A stretch of 64,000 bases of DNA from assembly GCF_040227235.1 (NCBI RefSeq), contig NZ_JBELNZ010000004.1, positions 434,001-498,000 on the forward strand. Reading direction: 5' to 3'. The notes below the pieces were generated by a model. The model made no database searches. It was not told the DNA's origin and worked only from the letters and a program-made list of their open reading frames with translations. This DNA is from Parafrigoribacterium_A soli (GTDB taxonomy: Bacteria; Actinomycetota; Actinomycetes; Actinomycetales; Microbacteriaceae). Made by a program: the position numbers and the translations under genes. Each line of letters opens with the position of its first letter. Position 1 is the first letter of the stretch. Positions 57,035 through 64,000 of this stretch are shown in pieces.

Positions 57035-59347
57035 TTAACTCGGATGATCAGCATGAGCACCTGCGGTCGCTGATGAGTCCGGCGGCCAGGCGCACGACAG
57101 CGCGTGTCGGCCTCCGCGCACAGCGACCGACTCTCCGTCGGGCAGGATCACGTGGGCAGGAATGCCATCCGGAGTTGAGACCTCAATATGGAAGCGGTTC
57201 CCTGCCATCCTCCACGAACACTCGATCCTGCCGTGGACACTCTCGTAGCTGCTGTCAGCCCACGTGATGCCCGGTCCGGGCTGTGGACGAAAAACCACCT
57301 CCGCATACCCCGGCGATCCGGGGCGAATGCCGCCGACGACCTGGTATATCCAGTCTGCAACCGCACCTAAGGCATAGTGATTGAAGCTGGTCATCTCACC
57401 CGCATTGATGCTCCCGTCGGGAAGCATGGAATCCCAGCGTTCCCAGATCGTGGTAGCACCCATGGTCACCGGGTACAGCCATGAAGGGCATCCGCGCTCA
57501 AGCAGCAAGCGGTAGGCGTCGTCGATGTGCCCGGTCTCGGAAAGTGCCCACGTGACGAATGGCGTTCCCGCGAATCCGGTGGTGACCTTGTACTCGTTCA
57601 CTCGGACCAAGTAGGCGAGACGGTCGCCGGCCGCCTGACGATCGTCGGCGTCGAGGAGGCCGAACACAATGGCAAGTGCGTAGACCGTGGCACAGTCAGA
57701 CTGCACCACGCCGTGGTCCACGTAGTGTTCGTTGAACGCTCGCCGGGTTCGACCTGCGAGCGCCAACCATCGAGCCGCGTCATCCGATTCCCCGATTTCG
57801 GCGGCTGCCTCCGCGGCGAATGTGGCCGAGCGAAAGAGACAAGCCGTGGCAACGACCGAAGGGTCGGCCTTAGCCGCTGCCGGGTCGTCTGGTGGCGCGT
57901 CGGGGTCAAGCCAGTCGCCCAACTGGTTGCCTAAATCCCATACGCCGGTCGGGGAGATGTCCTGAGCGATCGAGTCGAGGTGCCGCACCATGGCGGGGTA
58001 GTGACCGCGCAACCTTTCGACGTCGCCGTATGCGTGCCATAGCGCTTCGGGTACCCACACGCTCGCGTCTCCCCAGACTGCTGTGGCGCGATGCCAGGGC
58101 AGGCTGAAGCCATCGGGGAAGCGTGCGTACTTGAGAACATCCGGGACCACGAGAGGTACGACGTGATCCTTCGTGTGGCTGGTCTCCGCGAGCAGGTCTC
58201 GCAGCCAGCTGTCGAGAAAGTCCGAAGTGTCGAATTGGAATGAGGCCGAGGCGGCGTATGCCGCGATGTCACCGGTCCATCCGAGTCGCTCGTCACGTTG
58301 CGGGCAATCGGTCGGAACACTGAGGAAGTTGCCTTTCTGCCCCCAGACTGAGTTCTCGATGAGGCGGTTGACGAGTGGTTCGGAGCAGCGGAAGTACCCC
58401 GTGCGCTTCATCTGAGAGTGCACGACCACGGCTTCGATGTCGGCATCACGAATGTCGCCCGGCCAACCTTGAACCTCTGCATAGCGGAACCCGTGGAACG
58501 TAAAGGTTGGCTCAAACTCGTCATCGCCTCCGGAGAGCACGAATACGTCAGTGCTGTCTGCTCCACGTAGAGGGCGCGTACCCAGCTCGCCGTCTTCAAG
58601 CACCTCGGCGTGACGAATGGTGATCCGGTCGCCGGCGTTTCCTCTGACACGAAGCGCGAGCCATCCGACCAAGTTCTGACCGAAGTCGAGAATAGAGCGC
58701 CCCGACGGCGTGGTAATTATTTCGACCGGACGAAGGTGCTCGTGGCGGAGTATCGGCGGCGACATCGTCGAGGTGAGGGTCCCGCGATCAACTTCAGTGA
58801 CCCTTAGCTGCAGAGGCTCTTTAGCGCCGCCTCGGAGCCGCGCGTCAATCGTTTGCCCGTTATATAGCGAATTGCGCACTGTCTCCGACAGTTCTGCAAC
58901 CCAGGTTTGATCAGTGACAACATTTTGCATGTGCCCGTCTTCGAAGACGACCCTGAGAGCGGCTGCCGCTGCCAGTTCGTCACCGTAATTCGCATTTGCG
59001 CGCGCAAAGCCCAGGCCTCCGCGGTACCAGCCGTTGCCGAGTACAAGCGCGATCCGCGCCCGCCCCTCGCCCGAAGCAAGAAGGTCTGTCACGTCGAATT
59101 CCTGGTATTGGAGTCGCCATTCATATGCGGTCCATCCGGGGTTCAGCACAGAATCCGTGACGGATCGACCGTCAATTGTCGCTTCGTAAATGCCGTGCGC
59201 CGTCGCAGTAAGTCGTGCCGACCGGATCTGAGATCTGGGACGGTCCAAGGCGACGTCGCGCCAGATCCGGACCGCGGCTTCGGTAGGCGCGTCAGCCGTG
59301 ACGAACATGGCGTCGGACAACGGTTGCGACACTGCGGTGGGTACCAT
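57035..59347 (-). CDS. Alpha-L-rhamnosidase (GH78)
   Basis: A 770-aa glycoside hydrolase without signal peptide. The N-terminal carbohydrate-binding/beta-sandwich part (FVTADAPTEAAVRIWRDVAL, LNPGWTAYEWRLQYQEFDVT, IRHAEVLEDGELGTRPLRGA) precedes the (alpha/alpha)6 catalytic barrel with SVPTDCPQRDERLGWTGDIA (general-acid Asp/Glu region). The C-terminal motifs are TTIWERWDSMLPDGSINAGE and MTSFNHYALGAVADWIYQVV. It releases terminal rhamnose, presumably from sugars imported by the adjacent ABC system. RBS AAGGAAC upstream of ATG 59345-59347. It follows the serine hydrolase gene by 12 bp. The base composition is lower in GC than the flagellar locus. Confidence 0.93.
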   Translation of the reverse strand: MVPTAVSQPLSDAMFVTADAPTEAAVRIWRDVALDRPRSQIRSARLTATAHGIYEATIDGRSVTDSVLNPGWTAYEWRLQYQEFDVTDLLASGEGRARIALVLGNGWYRGGLGFARANANYGDELAAAAALRVVFEDGHMQNVVTDQTWVAELSETVRNSLYNGQTIDARLRGGAKEPLQLRVTEVDRGTLTSTMSPPILRHEHLRPVEIITTPSGRSILDFGQNLVGWLALRVRGNAGDRITIRHAEVLEDGELGTRPLRGADSTDVFVLSGGDDEFEPTFTFHGFRYAEVQGWPGDIRDADIEAVVVHSQMKRTGYFRCSEPLVNRLIENSVWGQKGNFLSVPTDCPQRDERLGWTGDIAAYAASASFQFDTSDFLDSWLRDLLAETSHTKDHVVPLVVPDVLKYARFPDGFSLPWHRATAVWGDASVWVPEALWHAYGDVERLRGHYPAMVRHLDSIAQDISPTGVWDLGNQLGDWLDPDAPPDDPAAAKADPSVVATACLFRSATFAAEAAAEIGESDDAARWLALAGRTRRAFNEHYVDHGVVQSDCATVYALAIVFGLLDADDRQAAGDRLAYLVRVNEYKVTTGFAGTPFVTWALSETGHIDDAYRLLLERGCPSWLYPVTMGATTIWERWDSMLPDGSINAGEMTSFNHYALGAVADWIYQVVGGIRPGSPGYAEVVFRPQPGPGITWADSSYESVHGRIECSWRMAGNRFHIEVSTPDGIPAHVILPDGESVAVRGGRHALSCAWPPDSSATAGAHADHPS

Positions 59348-59359
59348 CGATCTGTTCCT

Positions 59360-60514
59360 TTACGAGTGCGGACGGGTAGCGGCGAGGCGATGCACGAGCT
59401 GCGCTAGTTCGACCGAACGTGCGTCCGCCCCGCCGGGGTACTGCATGGGTGAAGGTACATAGGCGAATGCGACCTGCGTCGTTGGGTCTGCGAATGCGAG
59501 AACTCCGCCTGCGCCATCGTGACCGTAGGCGCCGACGCCTCCGAATGGCATTCTCGGTTGCGGGAGCATGAATACGGCGCCGAAGCAGTTGGCGACATTG
59601 AGTACGCGATCGAGGCCCCACGATCGTTGTACCGCCATCTGTGCAAAGACGGTCTCGGAAGCGATGGGAGCAGGGGAGGACGACAACGTTGCGGCGTACA
59701 CGGCCGCAAGACCTGCTGCCGACCCGACTCCCCCAATCGCCGCGGATCCAGAGCGGCGCAGTTCTGGGATGTTTGTGCTGAGGCCGACACCGGTAGAGAA
59801 CTCTGACGGAATCGCGACATTGTCGAACACGGCCGCTGCAATCGCATCCATCGCCGGGCGCGCTAAGATTTCCGCTGCCTGCTCCCCAGTCGGCTGGGCT
59901 TCGCGGACCGGCACGTATCGGTGATCCTCGGCCTCGGGCAGGCCGAGGTAGAAGTCCGCGCCCAGAGGGCGCCTGATGTGCCACTCGTAGAGCTCCTGCA
60001 GGCTTGCTCCTGTGACGCGGCGGACCAGCTCCTCCATCAGAATGCCGATCGTGACAGCGTGGTAGCCGAATGCGGAGCCCGGCTCCCAAAGTGGGCGTTG
60101 CGAGGCGAGCAGGTCCGCGGTACTCGGATCAGTCAAATCGGCAATAGTGAGTCGCTTCTCCACGACTGGGAGGCCGGTCTGGTGCGCGAGCAGGGCACCC
60201 ACCGTGACGGACTCCTTACCCGCGGTGCCAAACTCGGGCCAATAGTGGGCGACCGATGCATCGAGTCTAAGAAGGTCCTGATCGAGCAGGCGGGCGAGGG
60301 TGATGGCACTTATCCCCTTGCTCGCCGAGAACACTCCCGTCAGCGAAACGTTGGACAACTCCAAACCTACGGCCATATCGACGACTGGCTCGCCTCGATG
60401 CCAGACCGCCAGTTGTGCCGACAGTCGGTCGTCAGCCTCGGCGAAGGCCAGAAGTAGCGCCGCCACTTCCTCGAAGCTCTCGTGCGTCCGCCGATATCCA
60501 GTCATGGAGCTCAC
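59360..60514 (-). CDS. Serine hydrolase, class C beta-lactamase/esterase fold
   Basis: A 384-aa penicillin-recognising serine hydrolase (EstB/LACTB-like). The nucleophile is in the SxxK motif of LTGVFSASKGISAITLARLL, the YxN-equivalent Tyr in EPGSAFGYHAVTIGILMEEL, and the third motif region in FGGVGAYGHDGAGGVLAFAD. The GTG at 60512-60514 overlaps the stop of the small upstream ORF (GTGA) and is preferred over the ATG three codons on. Here it may de-esterify plant-type rhamnosides; that is inference from neighbours. Confidence 0.85.
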   Translation of the reverse strand: MSSMTGYRRTHESFEEVAALLLAFAEADDRLSAQLAVWHRGEPVVDMAVGLELSNVSLTGVFSASKGISAITLARLLDQDLLRLDASVAHYWPEFGTAGKESVTVGALLAHQTGLPVVEKRLTIADLTDPSTADLLASQRPLWEPGSAFGYHAVTIGILMEELVRRVTGASLQELYEWHIRRPLGADFYLGLPEAEDHRYVPVREAQPTGEQAAEILARPAMDAIAAAVFDNVAIPSEFSTGVGLSTNIPELRRSGSAAIGGVGSAAGLAAVYAATLSSSPAPIASETVFAQMAVQRSWGLDRVLNVANCFGAVFMLPQPRMPFGGVGAYGHDGAGGVLAFADPTTQVAFAYVPSPMQYPGGADARSVELAQLVHRLAATRPHS

Positions 60515-60699
60515 ACTTCCTCTTTGTGTGCAGCCCGTGGATTCTTCAGGAGGAGCCAGTCGAAGGCGACTCCCTTTGAGCCACTGACAGCCAGGCAATC
60601 TGCGACATACAGAGGTCCCGCCGAGTCGGGAGTCGGCCGATCTCCGAAGATGATCTCCGAGATTTTCAGTCCCGAGTTGTCGGGGTGACGGAAGCGCAT
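60511..60699 (-). pseudogene. Aldo/keto reductase N-terminal remnant (62 codons)
   Basis: ATG 60697-60699 with AAAGGA 6 nt upstream opens MRFRHPDNSGLKISEIIFG, almost exactly the start of aldo/keto reductases (MRYRxLGxSGLKVSxIxLG). The following 43 codons (DRPTPDSAGPLYVADCLAVS...) do not resemble the rest of an AKR and end in TGA overlapping the serine hydrolase start. It looks like an AKR gene that lost its body by deletion or fusion but remains as the operon's translated leader. It could alternatively be a genuine small protein. Confidence 0.6.
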
Positions 60700-60762
60700 T
60701 CGCGATCCTTTCTGGCCATATAACGAATCGGTGACCGTCGTCGCCGCGAACCGCCAATCACG

Positions 60763-60791
60763 TTGACGCCGTGGCGCGGCACATCTACTAT
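60763..60791 (+). promoter_or_regulatory. Vegetative promoter of the ABC transporter operon
   Basis: TTGACG (60763-60768), 17-bp spacer, TACTAT (60786-60791). The leader is about 60 nt. The divergent rhamnosidase operon shares this 160-bp region; on the minus strand TTATATGG near 60719 could be its -10. Confidence 0.7.
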
Positions 60792-60859
60792 GACTCAAAA
60801 GCCCGTCGATGACTAGTTTTCGTTTGGGTGCACCAAGTTCGTCTTACAAGGAGGTAAGG

Positions 60860-62179
60860 ATGTTTGCAATTCGTCGTCGATCACGAGCGCTGGCACTAGC
60901 CACTGTCGTGATTGCGTCCATTGGCTTGGCCGGGTGCTCGTCGTCCGGCGGCTCGGACTCGAGCGGCCCAGTGACACTGACCTGGTATTCGGGTGCCGGT
61001 GTCGACGCCAACACCAACACCATGAAGGCGCTGGCCGCAGCATTCCACGAGAAGAACCCCGACATCACGATCAAGGTAGACGCCTCTGGGCCCAGTGGCT
61101 CACCGGACATCGACAATGTCATAAAGACCAAGCTCGCCACGGGATCTATGCCGGACATTTTTTGGTACAACAGCGGCTCACTTCTGTCGGCACTCAACCC
61201 GGATCAGACCATGCTGAACATCAAGGGAGAGGATTTCGTGAAGAACCTCGATCCCACTTTTGTTAAGGCCGTATCAAGTTCCAGCGGAGTGTTCGGAGTT
61301 CCAGTGCAGACCGCCGGAGGGGGCGGCATCTACTACAACATCCCGATCTACAAGGAACTCGGTCTCCAGGTTCCGAAGACGTGGGCCGAGTTCATGTCGA
61401 ATGCGAAGAAGATTAAGGAGGCCGGTCACGTCCCGGTCGAACAGACGTATGGGGATGCCTGGACTTCTCAGATCCTGACCCTCGCCGACTACTACAACGT
61501 GCAGACCAGCAACCCCGATTTCGCGAGCAAGTGGACCAAGGGCAAGGCGAAATTTGCCACTGACCCGGCGGCCCTCAAGAGCTTCACGAAGCTTCAGGAC
61601 CTCAAAGACGCCGGCTACCTAAACCCTGATTTCGCATCGGCAAAGTTCGACGACGGCCTCAAAGCAATCGCCACCGGCACAGCGGCGAATTACCCGATGC
61701 TGGGCTTTGCGCAGTCCACAATTGTCGCGAACTACCCGGACAACGCCAATGACGTAGGATTCTTCGGCGTTCCGGGCGACGACGCAAGCGAAGCCGGAAC
61801 AACGGTGTGGGAGGGCTCGGCCCTCTATGCGCCCAAGAGCACCAAGTACCCCGCCGAGGTCAAGAAGTTCATGGCATTCGTGGCAAGCAAGCAAGGATGC
61901 GATGCCATCACTAAGGCCATTGGGGTGACGGGCATCTACTCCGTCAAGGACTGCACTCTCCCAGCCAGCGCGCCAAAGATCGTCCAGGACATGTTGCCGT
62001 ACTTCAAGTCCGGGAAAGTCGCACCGGCCTTGGAATTCCTCTCTGCAGTGAAGGGCCCCAACTTGGCAAGCATCACCGTCCAGGTCGGATCTGGTATCTC
62101 CACAGGGAAGGAGGGCGCTGCGGCGTACGACGCAGATTCAGCCAAGCAGGCGCAACAACTCGGCCTGCCGGGCTGGTAG
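60860..62179 (+). CDS. Sugar ABC transporter substrate-binding lipoprotein
   Basis: A 439-aa extracellular solute-binding protein, family 1 type. A lipobox LAGC follows a basic n-region and hydrophobic core (VVIASIGLAGCSSSGG), giving lipid attachment at the Cys near residue 25. The mature part has VTLTWYSGAGVDANTNTMKA, the domain hinge segments KTKLATGSMPDIFWYNSGSL and GGGGIYYNIPIYKELGLQVP, and the SBP family pattern ALYAPKSTKYPAEVKKFMAF. RBS AAGGAGGTAAGG before ATG 60860. It is the first gene of the operon with two permeases; an ATPase would be supplied by MsiK-like trans partner or beyond the window. Confidence 0.92.
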   Translation: MFAIRRRSRALALATVVIASIGLAGCSSSGGSDSSGPVTLTWYSGAGVDANTNTMKALAAAFHEKNPDITIKVDASGPSGSPDIDNVIKTKLATGSMPDIFWYNSGSLLSALNPDQTMLNIKGEDFVKNLDPTFVKAVSSSSGVFGVPVQTAGGGGIYYNIPIYKELGLQVPKTWAEFMSNAKKIKEAGHVPVEQTYGDAWTSQILTLADYYNVQTSNPDFASKWTKGKAKFATDPAALKSFTKLQDLKDAGYLNPDFASAKFDDGLKAIATGTAANYPMLGFAQSTIVANYPDNANDVGFFGVPGDDASEAGTTVWEGSALYAPKSTKYPAEVKKFMAFVASKQGCDAITKAIGVTGIYSVKDCTLPASAPKIVQDMLPYFKSGKVAPALEFLSAVKGPNLASITVQVGSGISTGKEGAAAYDADSAKQAQQLGLPGW

Positions 62180-62257
62180 ACCGGGCACCAATCGGCACCC
62201 GCGGGGGTTGCGAGCTTCACTCGCAGCCCCCTCCCACTGATTAGGAGCAACCGCATA

Positions 62258-63187
62258 ATGCCGACAAAGAGCACGATGCCTCAGGAATTGCGAACCGTAT
62301 CCCGACGGCGTGTTCGCGCGGGTAAGAGTCTCGACGGGCGTCTCTACCCGCGATGGTTCTTCCTGCCTGGGGCACTAATCTACGCGGTGCTGTTCATCAC
62401 ACCAACGTTTGCCTCGTTCTATTTCGCATTCACTCGGTGGACGTTCTTCAACGTTCAGTTCATCGGGTTCGACAACTTCGTCACGTTCTTCAGCGATCCG
62501 CAACTGAGCAAGGGATTCGTCAACACGCTGATCTACGGTGTCCTGACGTCGGGCTTCAAGGTTGTCATCGGTCTTGCACTCGGGGTGTTCCTCACCTCGA
62601 ATGTCCTGGCACGCGGCTACCTGCGAGCGGTCATCTTCTTCCCGGTGCTGGTCAGTACCGTGGGAGTTGGAATCACCTTTCAGGCGCTCATGAATCCAAC
62701 CACGGGAATCATCAACCGTTCTCTTGCCGCCATAGGCGTTCAGGGTCCGGGATGGCTCACGGATCCCCATCTCGCGCTTTTCTCCATCATCGGAGTCGAC
62801 ATCTGGAAGGGTGTTGGACTTGCAGCTCTCATCTATATAGCTGGAATGGTGTCGATCCCGCGCGAGTACTACGAGGCGGCAACGGTCGATGGCGCTGGAG
62901 CGTGGAACACGTTCTGGGACATCACTCTTCCCTTGGTCAGGCCGGCAACAACGACCGTGATCATCCTCTCGCTCATTGGGGGTCTGCGGTCTTTCGAGAT
63001 CATCTGGGCGATGACCGGCGGCGGGCCCGGGTTCTCCAGCGATGTCGTTGCGTCCGTCATCTACAAGCAATACGCGGCAGGATTTTACGGGTTGTCCACT
63101 GCGGGCAACGTCGTGCTGTTCGGCCTCGTGGCTATCGTGATCTTCCCACTCTTCTGGTGGCTCAACCGAAAGCAGACCGACCTATGA
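62258..63187 (+). CDS. Sugar ABC transporter permease (MalF type)
   Basis: A 309-aa inner-membrane permease with six helices. It has FFLPGALIYAVLFITPTFAS at the N-terminus and the EAA loop ATVDGAGAWNTFWDITLPLV preceded by REYYEA. It pairs with the MalG-type permease downstream. The start ATG is 62258, 78 nt after the binding protein gene, with AGGAGC upstream. The stop overlaps the next ATG by 4 bp. Confidence 0.93.
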   Translation: MPTKSTMPQELRTVSRRRVRAGKSLDGRLYPRWFFLPGALIYAVLFITPTFASFYFAFTRWTFFNVQFIGFDNFVTFFSDPQLSKGFVNTLIYGVLTSGFKVVIGLALGVFLTSNVLARGYLRAVIFFPVLVSTVGVGITFQALMNPTTGIINRSLAAIGVQGPGWLTDPHLALFSIIGVDIWKGVGLAALIYIAGMVSIPREYYEAATVDGAGAWNTFWDITLPLVRPATTTVIILSLIGGLRSFEIIWAMTGGGPGFSSDVVASVIYKQYAAGFYGLSTAGNVVLFGLVAIVIFPLFWWLNRKQTDL

Positions 63188-64000
63188 TCCTGCGACCCGC
63201 AACCCGTCACATCATCGGCGTAGTGGCCATCGTGATTTCCGCTGTCATCTTCTTGGTACCGTTCGCGTTCGTCGCCGTCCAGTCGCTCAAGAGCACGCCC
63301 GCAGCTGCCGACCTCAGCTTTTCCTGGCCTACCCAAATAGTGCTTTTCGACAACATCGCTAAAGTGTTCCAGGCGAATGACCACCAGCTGATTCTCGCCT
63401 TTTGGAACAGCCTCCTGCTCACGGTCGTCTCCGTCACGATCATGGTCGTCGTCTCCGCGATGATTGGTTGGGTCCTCGCTCGTCGACCTTCGCGCCTGAA
63501 TCCGTGGATCAGCTTCCTCATACTCGCCGGCCTGATCGTTCCACCCGCCATCGTTCCCACAGCATGGGTCATGCAACGAATCGGGATCTTCAATACCATC
63601 GGGGGTTTAGCACTGGTCGAGGTGGCCTACGGAATGGCGTTCTGCGTCTTGCTCTTCCGGGCTTTCGTATCGACGATTCCACGTGAATTGGATGAGGCGG
63701 CCGCCATCGACGGGGCGGGCCCTATTCGCCTGTTCTTCCGGATAGGACTTCCCTTACTCCGAAGCGTCGTTGTCACGGCCATCGTGGTTCAATCGGTTGC
63801 GGTATTCAACGACTTCGCGAATCCCCTTTACTTCCTCCCCGGCTCAGAGAACGCGACAGTCCAACTGACGCTATTCAACTTCCAGAGTCAATTTCAGACA
63901 TCCTGGAACCTACTGTTCACGAATATTCTGCTCATCACCATTCCCCCCTTGGTGATGTACATCTTCTTCAACCGTCAGATTGTGGCCGGGCTGACATCCG
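63184..64000 (+). CDS. Sugar ABC transporter permease (MalG type), 3' end outside window
   Basis: The ATG at 63184 overlaps the upstream stop (ATGA). The frame stays open to the window end for 272 codons. The helices begin with HIIGVVAIVISAVIFLVPFA, and the EAA loop is DEAAAIDGAGPIRLFFRIGL followed by PLLRSVVVTAIV. The rest of the C-terminus (PLVMYIFFNRQIVAGLTS) reaches the usual permease end, so only a few codons are probably missing. Carbohydrate uptake (CUT1) class. Confidence 0.92.
   Translation, partial: MILRPATRHIIGVVAIVISAVIFLVPFAFVAVQSLKSTPAAADLSFSWPTQIVLFDNIAKVFQANDHQLILAFWNSLLLTVVSVTIMVVVSAMIGWVLARRPSRLNPWISFLILAGLIVPPAIVPTAWVMQRIGIFNTIGGLALVEVAYGMAFCVLLFRAFVSTIPRELDEAAAIDGAGPIRLFFRIGLPLLRSVVVTAIVVQSVAVFNDFANPLYFLPGSENATVQLTLFNFQSQFQTSWNLLFTNILLITIPPLVMYIFFNRQIVAGLTS

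Noticed and set aside
57035..64000. Prophage or integrative element
   Set aside because: No integrase, transposase or phage structural gene is visible in the window; only composition and the tRNA-like fragment hint at transfer.

Overview
The window is high-GC actinobacterial DNA, most like a motile member of the Microbacteriaceae/Micrococcales. Support comes from the tRNA-Trp–secE–nusG–rplK block, the paired MaoC dehydratases next to murB, strong GC bias at third codon positions, many GTG starts with 4-bp ATGA/GTGA overlaps, and a single large Gram-positive-type flagellar locus without L- or P-ring genes. No species is claimed.

Layout. 1-2.1 kb: translation/secretion block (rplK partial, nusG, secE, tRNA-Trp) on the minus strand. 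2.2-3.4 kb: a DUF559-type endonuclease gene bracketed by two near-identical long hairpins. 3.4-7.3 kb: a PspC-type two-component system with a divergent PspC-domain membrane protein. 7.3-10.2 kb: a sugar (keto-sugar/inositol-like) catabolic operon of two TIM-barrel isomerases/epimerases and a Gfo/Idh/MocA dehydrogenase. 10.4-12.5 kb: murB and two MaoC-type dehydratases. 12.7-12.8 kb: a 26-codon gene for a small acidic peptide ending in a CxxC motif, with its own promoter, palindromic operator and terminator.

13.1-42.8 kb: the flagellar locus. A minus-strand arm (flgN-flgK-flgL-fliW) diverges from fliA, fliC, fliD, fliS and a FliT-position ORF. Then come flgBC-fliE-fliFGHIJK-flgDE, a GIY-YIG nuclease on the opposite strand, flbD-motAB, fliMN-fliOPQR-flhBA, an flhF-like gene without a P-loop, and csrA. 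Five transcription units start with the same sigma-28-like promoter, T(A/T)AC-N15-GCCGATAG, read by the FliA encoded here. A palindromic repeat (core CTTCGACARGCTCAG) occupies most of the breaks between the units and has even entered fliO in frame. FliW and CsrA, at opposite ends of the locus, probably form the flagellin translation switch. FliM lacks the usual N-terminal CheY-binding peptide, and no che genes, fliL, flgG/flgF or flgM are visible.

42.8-51.6 kb: a probable aromatic meta-cleavage cluster (MFS transporter, two FAH-family hydrolases, LysR regulator, two-domain extradiol dioxygenase, cyclase-family hydrolase, flavin monooxygenase, amidohydrolase/decarboxylase), with three ATAS-N3-CTAT boxes that may be LysR operators. 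51.6-57 kb: assorted membrane, redox and regulator genes (DUF2255, HxlR, NAD(P)-binding protein, aldo/keto reductase with MarR) and an alpha/beta hydrolase broken by a one-base insertion. 57-64 kb: visibly more A/T-rich DNA that begins beside a tRNA-3'-end-like fragment. It carries a GH78 alpha-L-rhamnosidase, a serine hydrolase, an aldo/keto-reductase N-terminal remnant and a sugar ABC transporter (binding lipoprotein and two permeases, the last cut by the window end), probably a rhamnoside-use island.
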